From NCBI GenBank assembly GCA_034406715.1, contig CP137874.1, forward strand, positions 806,001 to 870,000: 64,000 nucleotides of DNA, written 5' to 3'. The notes under the pieces were generated by a model that searched no databases, was not told the origin of the DNA, and worked only from the letters and a program-made list of their open reading frames with translations. Both the position numbers and the translations under genes were made by a program. This stretch comes from Rhodotorula mucilaginosa (lineage: Eukaryota; Basidiomycota; Microbotryomycetes; Sporidiobolales; Sporidiobolaceae). Of this stretch, positions 9,710-21,842 are shown piece by piece. Each line of letters begins with the position of its first letter. Within the stretch, counting starts at the first letter, position 1.

Positions 9710-12294
9710 TCACTGGTCAGCCGCTCGAGCAGCATCTCCTCCACCTTTTTCGCGTCCGCCCTCCCTCGACTGCGCTTCATCGATTCGCCGACGAGGCGTT
9801 TGACGACTTTGAGTTGCCCCTTCCGGATCTTGGCGACTTCGTCGGGATGGGAGGCGATCACGTCTGTGACGAGGGTGGAGAGAGGGTCGTCTGCTGCGAC
9901 GGTGGCGGTTGCGGCGGAGGAGGAGGAGGACGGGGATGCACTGGTGACGTCGCCCGGTTGGGCCGTATCGGCTACTGGACGAGATGCGAGAATGCTAGCG
10001 ACTTGGGCTGCGAACGTTCGACTCGGTGTTGCCGTAGGAGCCTGAGTCGCGGACGAGGACGAAGCGGACAAGAAGTCGGCAAGAAGGGTCTTGGCTTCGG
10101 TGCCCGTCATGCGCTGAGACGTGACTGCGTCGATCAGCGCGCCGAGCTCGCTTGCCGAGATGGGCGAGGTCGAGAGGGTATAGTTTGAGCGAGTGAGCAG
10201 GCCGAGCAAGGTGTGGATGAGCCTGTGAGAGAGCCGAAAGCGGATGAACATGCGTCCGAGCACGAGCAATACAAACTCGACTTTGCGATGACGGTTCGGC
10301 AAAGAGGCGGGACAGCTCACCAGTTGGCAGCCTTTTTGGGATCCCGACCCTGCGCGAGTTGCTCGAACCACCTCACGCCGATTCCTGGCTCCATCTCCGC
10401 CTCCGTCAAAGTCGCATCTTCCGCACCCTCTCCCAGCGCCACCAACACCTCGCACTCTCTCTTCCCCAACGCATAAACCTTCTCCAACCGTTCCTCCGCC
10501 TCGATCGGCAACTCTGGCAATTCCGTTGCGAGCGCCTTGAGAGCTGAGGGGGAGAGGACGACGGGACCGAGTTCCGGATCGGGCATGTAGCGGTAATCGG
10601 GCGAGGATTCTTTCGAGCGGAGGTGGAAAGTCGAGAGAGTGAGGGCATCAAAGCCACGCGTGGCTTGGGTGATGGGGATGCCGAGCTCGAGGTTGGCGAT
10701 TTGCCGGCGGATCTCGGATTCTGTGTGTTAGTGTGTGCGCGCACGTGGGGCCGTCAGATTTGTATATCCAACCTGCCAAAGAGAAAGAGAGAGAGGAAAA
10801 ATCGCAACCACGAAGGACGCACCCACGGCACCAGCGATGTAGCGCACGCCGTTCAAGTTCTTGACTTCGCACCGCGTCCCTTCCTGCTCGACCTGCCCGT
10901 CCGCTCCGATCCTCGCCACCGAGACGTTGACGTCGCACCGCAGCTCGCCCTGAGAGAAGCGTGCGATGACAATAACGTGATGCACGAGGAGCAAGAGTCA
11001 GAGTTTCCTGTTTTTTGTGGGACCCGAAAGAAGGGAGGGAGGGAGAGAGGAGAGGGCACACACACACCTTTTCCATGTTGGCGTCGGAAGCGCCGACGTG
11101 TCGCAAGATGGCTTGCAACGTCTTGACAAAAGCAGCCGCTTCTTCCGGAGACCTGTTGTCCCGTCATGTCGAGTTTGATGAGCACAAGCGCCGATTGCAG
11201 AGGAAAAAGGAAGCAAGAAAGGAGCAAACACGTACCGCATGTCGGGTTTCGTGACGATCTCGACGAGGGCGGCTCCCGCTCGGTTCAAGTCGACGAGGGT
11301 GCCGCCTCCATGCGGCAAGGACGGGTCGTGGAACGACTTGGCCGTGTCCTGTCGATCCGATTCAGGGTGAGTTCGGTTCAGGTTTGGGCACGCGTTCCAA
11401 GGGCGGAGGCGGAAGGGAGCGGATGAGAGCGAGCGAGTCACCTGCTCGAGTTGGATCTGTTCCAATCGGACGGGGAAGAAGTCGCCTTGTGGTGGTTCAT
11501 CACGTCCTGCCGGCTGATCCGGGATCGCAGCCGCCTTGTTCTTCTGCTTCTTTTGCTTCCGGAGTGGCGGTTTCTTGACTCGGACGAGACCGTTTGTTGC
11601 GAGAGGAGCTGCACACCATATCCTTCCGACGTCAACATGTATCGATGCCAGCAGTAATCCGAGACACGAAGGCGCCGGCATGAAAAAAAAAGGTGGCGAC
11701 GGCGGCGACGCGGGACTGACCGTATTTCTGGGTGATTTGGAACCCGGTCGTCAAGTCTGGGTAGAAGTAGTGCTTCCGGTCAAAGGTGCTCCTCGGGTTG
11801 ATGTCGGCTTTGAAGGCGAGGCAGGCGAGGAGGGCGAGCCGGACGGCGGAGGGTTGCAGGATCTGTTTGCGCGGGGCGGCTGTTCAGTTCCGGATTCGTT
11901 GGAGATCCCACGGGGATAAAGTTGCGAGACTTGCGGGTAATGCGCCTGGTAATGCTGCGTCAAAGGGGGCGACGTGCGTGTTGGGCGGGTCATCGTACGT
12001 CGCCGTCTCGGCTGCGAGTCGGGAGAGGGAGAGGGAGAGTCAGCGCAAAGAGGGAAACGTCTCGCTGTTGGGGAGGTACGCACGGGAGAAGAGTTTCGGG
12101 TTCCCTTTGAGTTGGACGTGCAGCTCGAGTCCGACGGTGGGTTTCCAGCGCGGCCACCGCGGATCCGGTCGATAGGCAGGAGAGCCAGTCGAGGTTGAGC
12201 GGACTTGGGTGACAGTCGTAGGGGAGGAGCGGTGCTGTCCCGCGTACGGACTGGACCACACTCCGAGTCCGATCCTCGCTCGCAGTCGAGTCAT
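9706..12294 (-). CDS. PET112: Mitochondrial glutamyl/aspartyl-tRNA amidotransferase subunit B
   Basis: A multi-exon GatB family gene. GatB, with GatA and a third subunit, converts Glu-tRNA(Gln) to Gln-tRNA(Gln) in mitochondria. The start at 12294 gives [19 protein letters not shown], a basic leader typical of mitochondrial import. Family motifs follow in order: [129 protein letters not shown]-terminal GatB/Yqey-type helical domain ends [16 protein letters not shown]. Short introns (roughly 50-110 bp) interrupt it at least five times; I did not fix every boundary. It is divergent from VMS1, with 115 bp between start codons, so the two probably share a promoter. Confidence 0.9.
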
Positions 12295-12409
12295 CTGCAC
12301 GAGATGAAGAGGGAGAGAGAGAACTGAGACTGACTCGCTGCTCTCCCCTCGACCCACTCGCACTGTAGCCGCGATTCTCGCCTGTCGAGTGCTGTGCAGA
12401 GCTGCCCAG

Positions 12410-14969
12410 ATGGCCTACACGCTCCCTCGATCCGCCCTGTACGCGTTCCAGCTCCCCCAAGAGCTCCTCGCCGCTCTCCAACCGCGACAACTCGTCATCC
12501 CGACTTCGCACCCGCTCCACCCTGCCAACCGCCAGCCCAGCACGGCCGAACAAGCTCAGGACGAGGAGGAAGCACCGCTGCCCGACACCCGCCCACCGGG
12601 AGGGGGAGCCTACACTTGCGCGTTGACCGGCGCCAGCTTCTCGACCCTCGACGGCCTCAAGCAGCATTACCGCACAGACTGGTACAGGTACAACGTAAAA
12701 CTCAAACTCCAGGGCAAAAAGACTCCCGTCTCGGAGCAAGAGTTCAACCGCCTCATCGAGAGTGAGCAACGCCCTCCCCTTTGCACACTCGAGTTCTGAT
12801 GTCATCCCTTTTCACCGGGGTATCAATCTCTACGCGATTTCCTAAAAGGTTGCCAGCTCACACCATTGCTACTACCTGCAGACCTCACCGAATCCATCTC
12901 TGGCTCGGAAGCCTCCACCGCATCGGATGCCGAAGCTTCGACCTCGACCTCCTCCGATTCCGACAACGGTGGCGCCAACCTGACCCGTCTCCTCCGCAAG
13001 CAACACCTCGTCTCCTCTTCCTCCCCCGCGAACCAAGGAGACGAGGAAGACGACCTCGACGTCCTCACCGCCGGTCCGAGAACCGCCTTGCAGTGGTTCG
13101 AAACGCCAGGAGTCCCACCCCCCGATACGCAGTACGGCATCCACCGCGCGGCGTTGCCCCGAGCCGGAGCGAGGAAACGCCCCTTTCCCGGACAGGAAGA
13201 AGGTCAAGCCGTCTTGCAAGAGTTGAAGGAACTGCAGCTGGGGGAGCCCGAACCACAGGCGCAGACGGGGGAAGGAGGAGGTGAGGAGGAGCGCAAGTGG
13301 ACCTTGCTCATGTTTGGAGGGGGCCACTTTGCCGGAATGGTCGTCAGTTTGAGGCCCAAGCTGGTCAAGTCGAGCAAAAAAGGCAGCAAGGAAAAGGAAC
13401 GCGAGGTCGTCGTCTTGCACAAAAAGACCTTCCATCGGTACACGAGTACGGCGCCTCCCTTTTTCTCACTCTTTACTCTTGCTCATATCAATGTCCGATC
13501 GCTGATCGAGTCTCGGCATGTGCTGCTGCACAGCTCGACGAAAGCAGGGAGGCTCACAGGGCGCCAACGACTCGGCGAACGGGAAGGCCAAATCGGCCGG
13601 AGCCCAAATCCGTCGCTACAACGAGGCGATGCTCAACGACGTACGTTCATGATACTGTGTCTGCTTGTCCCTCCTGTTCTTCCTTTTCTCGAGCGAACAA
13701 CTGATCCGAACCGTTGCAACGTCGTTCACGTTCGCTCGATGTAGGAAGTCCGCGCGTTACTCGACTCGTGGTCGGACGAGATCCGATCATCCGAGCTCGT
13801 CTTTCTCCGCTGTTCCAAGAACAACTACAAGACCTTCTTTGGGTACTCGGACGACGCGCCGTTGCAGAAGGGAGATCCGAGGATTCGGGGGTACGGATTC
13901 CCGACGAAACGTCCGGTCAGTCCGTCCCCCCTTGTTCTTGCTTTCCTCGTGAGTGGCTCCGAAGCTGACCTCTATGAGAGTTGCACCACTTTCACAGACC
14001 ATCAACGAACTGATGCGCGCGTTCACCGAGTTGACGCGGTTCAAGACCTCTCACTTGACGGCCGAGGCGCTCGCCCAACTCGACGCCGACTACCTCGCCT
14101 CGATCGCACCTCCCCCTTCCCGACCTTCCCCCGCTTCCACACCCGCCCCGCAACAACAACAACAGCAACAACAGAAGGCCCCGGCTGCGCCGAAACTGTC
14201 CAAGGAGGAAGAGCTCGAACGCGATCGGTGGTCCCGCCTGGTCGAGATGGTCAAAAAGGGGAGGGTCGAAGCGCTGTCGACTTTCTTGGACAAGTACGGA
14301 CCCGAGCTCGAATCCGGACACGACGGCAACGGTTCTGTGCCGTGGGGCACTTTGCCGGCGTTTGTCCCCGAAGCGAAGACGGCTCCGACGTTGCTGCACC
14401 TCGCAGCCGCTTCGGGCCAAGCCGCCGTCGTGCGTTTCTTGCTCTCGCCGCCCTATTCGCTCTCTCCCGTCTTGCACGAAACGCACCTCCCGCCGCATAC
14501 TGTACGACCGATCCCGACTCCGTACGAAGTCGCTTCCGATCGCGCGACGAGGAACGAGTTCCGGTTCGCGGCGTTTCGGGATCCGGCGAGGTGCGATTGG
14601 CTTGGGAGTGGGATTGGAGGGGCGAGGGTACCTGGTGGGTTGGATGAGGAGAAGGAGAGGGAGAAGGAAAGGAAGGAGGAGGAGAAGCGCGCCAAGTTGA
14701 GGGAACGGCAGAGGGAGCGGGACGAGGCTGAGGCGGCGCGGCGGGCCGTCGAGGAAGAAGCGGCGAGGCAGGCGCGCGAGAAGGAGGAAGAGCGGAGGAG
14801 GTTGCTCGTCCCGTTGCATGCGAGCGGGCCGCAGCGTCTCGGTGGGGGGGCGCCGGCGCCGATTCGGGAGAGGCAGCAGGCGGGGTTGAGCGAGGAGCAG
14901 AAGATGAGGATCCAGAGGGAGGAGAGGGCCCGCGCGGCAGAGGCGAGGTTGAAGAGGCTCGGTGGGTAG
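12410..14969 (+). CDS. VMS1: Vms1/ANKZF1 peptidyl-tRNA release factor of ribosome quality control
   Basis: A five- or six-exon gene. The N-terminal zinc finger (YTCALTGASFSTLDGLKQHYR) is followed by an acidic linker and the VLRF1 release-factor domain: WTLLMFGGGHFAGMVVSL, then KTFHRYT joined across an intron (about 13450-13531) to TRRKQGGSQGAND. The GGSQ glutamine matches the catalytic Gln of the family, which frees nascent chains from stalled 60S subunits. Next come ELVFLRCSKNNYKTFFGY, a poly-Gln stretch, an ankyrin-like block (APTLLHLAAASGQAAVVRFL), a long charged coiled coil and a C-terminal p97/Cdc48-binding VIM motif (R-x5-A-A-x2-R in REERARAAEAR). Every diagnostic part is present, so function is probably conserved. 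Confidence 0.93.
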
Positions 14970-15888
14970 GGTAAGGTAAGGGGGGACGCGGTTCACACAT
15001 CTTGCATTGAGCTTTTGCTTAAGCTGTCTTTTCGAACGTTTCTCGGTCTCCCTCCCGGAGGGGCTACTATCGATCTCTCTCCCCTCGAGTGTAGTGTTAC
15101 AGCAGCTATTCCTGCAAGGGGCGCAGCGCTACGACTTGTTCGGTGGCGGTGGTGTCGAGGCTAGGTTGCCGCCTTTATGCATCTGAGGAAGGCTCGCTTC
15201 GGCGTGTGGCGCTGAGATACACGGCTTGGTCAACGATTCGGTCCGATCTTGAACTGATAAGGAAGAGGCGCTGAAGCCCTAGCTGTACCTGGTCGTTGGT
15301 CTTGCTTGCCCTCCCCGTTTTGTGCCTCCTGATTTTTCGAGGCCGCCGGCCCGCTGCTGGTAGCAAAGCGTGGTTGCGCCTCGTCGAGATGCTTCAGGAC
15401 ATGATCCTTCAGCTATACATCATAGGGTCAGTGCTTTTCCAGCGCGTCGAATCTTTCATGGGCTCCTCTCGAGCTCCACTGCGTCATCGTCGACGAATGA
15501 CGATGAGGAGGGGGATCGGAAGAGACTTCGAGAGAAAGGAAAGGGCAGCGTACGGCTTGATTTGAAGGCAAGATCTCGGTGCAGTAATGCCACCGGCACG
15601 GGTATTGTGAGGTGTCCGTCATAGCGCAAGCGGAGAGAATGCAAAGATGCGCTTTCGCTTGAAGTTTGTTCAGCTCCCAGCTCCTTCCCTCCTCACCTTT
15701 ACAGTATACGAATTGAATCGGAGTCCCCCTTTCGAGACTGCGTACGGTCTCGTAATCTTGGAAGCGGGAGGTTTTGAGAGATGCGATGGTCGCGACTTGG
15801 TCGCGACTCCGGATCGTTTGAATAACAGAAAGAGCAACGGCGACTACAGAAGTAACATGAACGTGATCCGGGATAGATACAAGGCTCC
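14970..15888. other. VMS1 - membrane protein intergenic region (convergent)
   Basis: A 919-base stretch between two convergent genes. Only short frames without family features are present. It should hold the two 3' UTRs and poly(A) sites. I see nothing else that I can support. Confidence 0.5.
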
Positions 15889-17229
15889 TCACACCCAACG
15901 ACGATTCCCGGTCGAACCGAACTGTTCGGCGCCGCTGTGGTCGGTCTCGAGCCCGTCGACGGTGACGAGCTGCAATTGCGAAGTGTCGGTCGGGCAGTAG
16001 GGCGACTGCAGCTGGTCCCCCTTGTCCGGGAGGCGGTACTTGATCGCGTGGGCCTCGACGAGTTCGTTACGGCTGCGGCGCAAGTTGCTGATCGCTTCGA
16101 GGACGACGAGGACAAAGGAAGGCACGAGGGCGTACAACGCCCATACCGTGGCGAAGGGTCTCTTCGGGCCGGCCACCACGGAGATCGGTGCGACCGTGAG
16201 CGCAAAGTGGACGAGCGCGGTCAAGTCGACGAGGTAGACGATCCTGCGCAGGGTGGCGTTCCGGCGGAGGGCGCGACTCGTCGGCGGTTTGAGGACGTGG
16301 CGGTTCCGCGTCAAGAGGCGGTACAAACCCGAGATGAACCCGGCAGAACCGAAGAACGTGCACCCGATCGCGAACGTGTAAGGGACGACGAGGAAGAAGA
16401 ACCGAGTGGCGAGGTGAGTGAAGCCGAGGGCGATGAGGGCGCCGAGTCCCGTCGACCAGTTGGCCATGAGCGAGAGATAGCGATCTCGCGCCGTGATGGC
16501 GATGGGGGCCACCACGAACGCGTGACTCGTGATCTCTTCGAGGCGACGGACCAGCAGACCTTTCCGACCGGACGCGAGGAGGACGTCGTCGAGCCGGCCG
16601 GACTCGATCAACCCGACCAAGATGGCCGCGGCGTACAGAGTCACGAGGCCGAGGGTGAGCAACTCGAGCGGCGCGAACGTGTCGTGGAGGGATAGGCCGC
16701 GCCAGCGCCAGAAGCCGTGGCGGTTCGAGGTGGCGGCGGCGGCGCGAGCGCGCAGGTAGGCGTTCACGGTCCGGGACGAAGACGACGACGGGTGGTGGTG
16801 GCGTTTCCTTTCTTCGGGTCGGAGTCGGAGCGGCATCGGACGGAACGAGGGTGCCTGCACGGCCGCGATGTCCTTGTAGATCTCGATCCTTTGCGCCTTG
16901 GTCGATTTGTGGCCCTTGTCGCGCGACGAGTAAGGGTACGGAGGCGGCGGCGCCTGCGCCTGCGCCTGCGCGAGAAGAGGAGGTGGCTGGTTCCGCCCCG
17001 CCGAGTCCGCCTTGTCGTGGTCATGGGGAGGTACGACGAGCTTGATTTTGGGTTCCAAATCGCAGACGCTAAAGGTGCGGCGAGTCGGACTGAGCGGGAA
17101 CGGGCGGACGGAGGACGAGATCGAGTCGGTGCGGTGGCCGCCGCCGCCGCCTCCGCCGCCTCCGCCGATGAGGCGGTCGTAAGGGAAAGGTGCGAAGGCA
17201 GACGTGATCGGTACAAAGGCAGTGGCCAT
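15889..17229 (-). CDS. Multi-pass membrane protein of unknown function
   Basis: A single-exon frame of 446 residues from MATAFVPITSAFAPFPYDRL. The upstream extension to 17355 lacks an ATG and was left out. The N-terminal third is low complexity and probably cytosolic: a run of ten glycines, a repeated AQ/PPPP stretch, and a basic region. About four to six hydrophobic segments follow (for example LELLTLGLVTLYAAAILVGL; LIALGFTHLATRFFFLVVPY; VYLVDLTALVHFALTVAPIS; LYALVPSFVLVVLEAI), with the basic loop RHVLKPPTSRALRRNATLRR between. The C-terminal tail is polar. I do not recognise the family. It has its own promoter region facing MGM1. Confidence 0.75.
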   Translation of the reverse strand: MATAFVPITSAFAPFPYDRLIGGGGGGGGGGHRTDSISSSVRPFPLSPTRRTFSVCDLEPKIKLVVPPHDHDKADSAGRNQPPPLLAQAQAQAPPPPYPYSSRDKGHKSTKAQRIEIYKDIAAVQAPSFRPMPLRLRPEERKRHHHPSSSSSRTVNAYLRARAAAATSNRHGFWRWRGLSLHDTFAPLELLTLGLVTLYAAAILVGLIESGRLDDVLLASGRKGLLVRRLEEITSHAFVVAPIAITARDRYLSLMANWSTGLGALIALGFTHLATRFFFLVVPYTFAIGCTFFGSAGFISGLYRLLTRNRHVLKPPTSRALRRNATLRRIVYLVDLTALVHFALTVAPISVVAGPKRPFATVWALYALVPSFVLVVLEAISNLRRSRNELVEAHAIKYRLPDKGDQLQSPYCPTDTSQLQLVTVDGLETDHSGAEQFGSTGNRRWV

Positions 17230-17851
17230 TGATTGTCGGTGTTGTGTTGTGAGCCTGGATTGTGCGAGGCGAACGGAGATGGAGGTTGAAACGAAGGGCA
17301 GCGAGGATGTGCGTTTCGGAGCCCAGCACAGCGGACATGCGAAGAACAAGGTCAACTACTCTGACCAGTAGTTCGGGTTGCTCAGTAAGAAGTGGCTGGA
17401 GTTGCTGTTTCCCGGTTGCCGCCGAGTCGAGAGAGTGGCGCGTCGCCGAGCGGGATCTGGGGATTCGGCCTCATTTGAAGGCGAGCGCTGGTCGCTGCGC
17501 CGAAGCCTCAAGGAAGAACGCATTGGTTGGAGCCTTAGACACGGCCCTGGTTCGAGGCAGATCAGCGCAGAGGGTCGAAGGCGAGTTCAAAGTCCGAAGT
17601 GGCGGTCACAGGCCAGACAGCAAGAGCGAGCGAGTCTCCCGTAGCGCAAGCAGACAGCATAGCGCGGCTCAGATCGAGCTTTCCGAGCGTTCCGCATCCC
17701 AGTCTCGATTCCGTACAGTTGCGCAGAGTACTCGGCAGTGAACGGTTTGATGAGAACAAGCGAGACCGGACTCGTCTCGCTTCCCGCAACTACTCGAGGC
17801 CATCGAAGAGCGACTGAGCAAGTCAGACCAAGACGCTAGAGGCTCCACGCG
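17230..17851. promoter_or_regulatory. Divergent promoter region between the membrane protein gene and MGM1
   Basis: A 622-base stretch between two divergently transcribed genes. No gene is supported; the open frames are short and unrelated to any family I know. It must carry the promoters and leaders of both genes. Confidence 0.5.
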
Positions 17852-20800
17852 ATGGGCCTGCTCATGCTGCGTCAGGCGTGCGGCGGGTTGCGCAGCCGTC
17901 CGCCACTTCTCCGCCACCGTCATCCGCTCACCAACCAGCAGCAACTCTACGCGGCCCGCACCTTGCACGTCAGATCCGTCTCCATCTTCTCCGGAATCGG
18001 GAAACTCGCTGGGAGGACCGCCGGGAGGGGCGCGCTCGGGCTCGGCGTCGGCGCAGGAGCGCTCACTTGGGCGGAATGGAAGGTCGACGGTACGCACACA
18101 CGCGCGGCTTTGAGTGCTCTATAGACGCTTTCGAGAATTGATACAAGCTAATGCGAGACCATCCCCAGGCTTCAAACAGAACGCCGTGTCGACCTTGAGC
18201 GACATCAACGACCGCCTCGGCACGGCGTACGACATCGCCTCGACTTCGATCGCAGACACCTTCCGCTCCGTCACAGAACAGGGCGCAGAGACCTACGGCT
18301 CGGTATCCGAGACTGCTTCGACCTTGTTTGCCGAGACCGCAGTCGGACTCGAACAGCGACTCGGCCGGATCAGGGAACGCTTCCGCGAGGCGTTCGAACG
18401 CAATTCGGACCAAGACGAGGGGGACGACCTTGCAGACGTCGAGAGCGGGTACTCGCGAGGGAACGGGAACGGGAAGAAGCCACCGTCAAAAGATCCCGCT
18501 CCTGCCGCCGCCATCGCCACCGCCATGGCCGCCGCTCTCCCCGTCGTAGTCGACGCCGACGAACCGTCCGCCGACTCGAACGAGGACCTGATGCTCCTGA
18601 CGCGCAAGCTCATCGAGATCCGATCCATCTTGCTCAGTATCGGAGAAGAGGCGGGCCTCACCCTCCCGAGCATCGTCGTCGTCGGGAGTCAGTCGAGCGG
18701 GAAGAGCAGCGTCCTCGAAGCCATTGTCGGGCGCGAATTCCTCCCCAAGTAGGTCACGCTTTCTTTTGGTCAAGCCCGCGAGACCCAAGAACTGAGCCTT
18801 GCACTGCGCAGGGGCGACAATATGGTGACGCGCCGTCCGATCGAGTTGACCTTGATCCACACCCCGGCGACTCCCTCCAACCCGCGGCCCACCACGTTCG
18901 CCGAGTTCCCTTCCCTCGGCCCCGGCCACATCACCGACTTCTCCCTTGTCCAGTCGACCCTGGTCGACCTCAACCTCTCGGTTCCTGCTTCCGAATGCGT
19001 CTCCGACTCGCCGATCCAGCTCCGGATCCACTCGCCTCACGTCCCCGACCTGAGTCTCGTCGATCTCCCGGGATACGTCCAGATCGCGAGCATGGATCAA
19101 CCGGAAGAACTCAAAGACAAGATCGCCGCCCTCTGCGACAAGTACATCCGTTCGCCCAACATTATCCTCGCTGTCTGTGCGGCCGACGTCGATTTGGCCA
19201 ACTCGCCCGCTTTACGGGCAGCCAAGAAGGTCGACCCGCTCGGGATGCGGACGATCGGAGTCGTCACCAAGATGGACTTGATCGAGCCCGAGCAAGGCGC
19301 GGCCGTCTTGACCAACAACCGGTATCCGCTCGCGCTCGGCTACGTTGGCGTCGTCTGCCGGGCCGCGAAGCATCATTCGTCGTCGCGGTCATTACTGCGA
19401 CGGAACCAGCCCTCCTCCTCGGAAGAGGAAGGCGCGTTGTCGGGTCCGATCCGGGCGCAGGAAGAGGCATTCTTTGGCGGCAACGGCGAGACGTTCTCGC
19501 GCGAGGGGATCATGGTCGGGACCGACACGCTCAAGAAGCGACTGATGCACGTCCTCGAAGAGTCGATGGCGTCCTCGTTGCACACGATCTCGAACGCGGT
19601 CGCGCTCGAACTCGAAGAGGCGTCGTACCAGTTCAAGGTCCAGTACAACGACCGCGCCATCTCGGCCGAGTCGTACGTCGCCGAGACGCTCGACCTCCTC
19701 AAAGCCAAGATCAACGCGCTCGGGAAAGGGTTCGCCAAGAAGGACGTCCGCAAGTTGCTCAAGTCGTACTTGGACGAGCAGGTGCTCGACCTCCTCGCGA
19801 GCCAGTACTGGGTCGACCCGAAGACGCCCGAACTCGGCTCGCTCGCCAACGACCGCAGTGTCAGCCCCGAAGACCTCGACGTGTATTGGCAGCGCAAGCT
19901 CGACGCGCTCTCGTCGTCGTTGACCAAGTCGGGGATCGGTCGCGCGTCGACCCAACTCGTCGTCGACGCGATCCGCGCGCGTCTCGCCACCCTCGCCGCT
20001 GAGGAACCGTTGTTGTACCACCCCGATGCGACCGAACGGATCAACGCGACGGCGGATGCGATCCTCCGCGAACGGTTCACCCTCACGAGTGACCAGGTCG
20101 AGAACTCGGTCAAGCCGTTCAAGTACGAGGTCGAAGTCGACAACGGCGAGTGGGAAGTCGGTCGCGTCCAGTCGGTCGACTTGCTCCAGCGCGAACTGGG
20201 CATGTGCGAAGCCGCGTTGGGCAAGATCCGCGACGCGGTCGGCGGGCGGAAATTGAGGGGCGCGATGGAGTATGTCGGCGAGATGGACGAGACGGAGCGG
20301 AGGCGGAGGGAGAGGAGGAGAGAGGCGAGAGCGGCGGGAGGAGACGAGTGGCAGCAGGATGAGTTGGACGAGACGTCGGACCCGACCCGGCCGGCTTTCA
20401 ATCCCGCTCTGCTTGCGAAAGGTGAGTTTGCGGGCCTCATCGGCGGCCGACGCGTTGAGCGGACAGCTGACTTGCCCTGATCGCGCAGCTCGCGAAGCCA
20501 TGTTCCTCTCGTCTCGATCTTCTATCCTGCGGTTACGTCTCCTCGCGCTCAAGTCGAGGCGGTGCAAGGCCGGTCCGGAGCAAAAGGCGTTCTGCCCCGA
20601 GGCGTTCCTCAACATTGTCGCCGACAAGCTGTCCAGTACAGCTGTTCAGTTCATCAATGTGCGTTGTTTCGTTGTGGGTGGGAACGGCCGGACACAAACT
20701 GATTTCCCACCGTGAACAGATCGAGCTGTTGGTCGAATTCTTCTACCAAGTGAGTTTTCCTTCTGCCCTTCGCCTCGCCGTCTCACGTCTCCCTGACTCG

Positions 20801-21115
20801 AATCCTACCCGCCAGTTCCCTCGCGACCTCGACACTCGGCTATCGCACAACCTCGACCGCGAGGAGATCCTGCGTTTCGCGCGCGAGAACCCGGTCATCG
20901 CAAAACACCTCGCGCTGCAGGAGCGCAAGGAGAAGCTCGAGCTGGTCAGTGTACGGTACTCTTTTCTCTGGTAGAGCCTCCTGCTGACTATACCGAACAT
21001 CGCTTAGGTCGCGGAGAAGCTGGATAGCTTGGTCAAGCTGCAGCGCGACAAGCAGCAGCAACATCATGGCGGTCGGCGGCAGGATTCTCGCCGCGGGCTC
21101 TTCGGCATGTTCTAG
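17852..21115 (+). CDS. MGM1: Mgm1/OPA1 mitochondrial inner-membrane dynamin GTPase
   Basis: This dynamin-family GTPase drives inner-membrane fusion and cristae shaping. The start at 17852 gives a mitochondrial leader rich in Arg and Leu, followed by a hydrophobic segment ([17 protein letters not shown]) fitting the TM1/rhomboid-cleavage region. The GTPase domain shows G1 [19 protein letters not shown]3 [10 protein letters not shown] and G4 VVTKMDL. The middle and stalk region follows ([40 protein letters not shown]), then the C-terminal GED-like helices ([35 protein letters not shown]), ending RRGLFGMF. At least six exons are present; introns lie near 18092-18170, 18750-18810, 20421-20485, 20655-20715 and further downstream. 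A Ser/Glu-rich insert (SSSEEEG) interrupts the GTPase region after VGVVCRAAK, a place where the family varies. Confidence 0.93.
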
Positions 21116-21842
21116 GTGACTTCATAGATCTTATCACCCATGCCATGTCTGTGTGCTCTCGAGCTTGCGATCTGCAGCCAGTCCCCCGCACGAGCCACTT
21201 GTACCCCCCTTTTTCTCCTTTGCGGTATGCCGTTATTACGTAGTTTCCTGTTTGTCTGTGCATATACGCTCTACTCCTTCTCGCATGCTACACTGCTCCT
21301 CTCGATGCAAACTCTAGCGCTCGATTTGGACGCCGCTGCACCAATTCATGCAGGCCACTGGGCTCTGCAGCGGCAGCCCAAGGGCAGCCTGCCTAAAGGA
21401 GGTAGCCAGGGGATCGTCCGATGCGCACCGCTGAATGGACGGTGTCGACGTACGTCATGGTCCGGAAGCCCTGCAGGGAGCGGTTGGCAGCAGGAGAACG
21501 AATCATGCATGCAAGACCTTCTTGCCGGCCGCGGCCCACGCCTTTTCGTCTGAGAATTAATTAAAACCTGGGTCGGACGACGTCATGGCGCGATCTGATT
21601 GGCTGCTGGCATAATGAATTCTGTCGATCTCTCCGAATGTCCGAGTTTTGGGCAAAGTCCCCCTGCGAGCGATGAAGATTATCTTCGGAACCACCTCGAG
21701 GTCGTTCGATCCCCGCTTCCTGCCTAGACGGGACGGCTCTACGTCCTGCGAGAAGATGTGGTCCATGGCCTCGAGGTGCGCTCCCTCTGACCAGACTCCT
21801 CTTGCTTTCCTTCACCTCACTCCGAGCCCACCTCCAGCCATC
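21116..21842. other. MGM1 - ferritin-like gene intergenic region
   Basis: A 727-base stretch with the MGM1 3' end and the promoter of the next gene. No coding sequence is supported. A pyrimidine-rich leader (about 21795-21840) precedes the ATG at 21843. Confidence 0.5.

Noticed and set aside
13992-14996. A 334-codon minus-strand frame opposite VMS1
   Set aside because: Leu/Arg/Pro-rich shadow of the charged coiled coil of VMS1; no start context or domain.
19392-20627. A 411-codon frame on the minus strand, opposite MGM1
   Set aside because: It mirrors the GC-rich codons of MGM1 and shows no family motif; MGM1 on the plus strand is certain.
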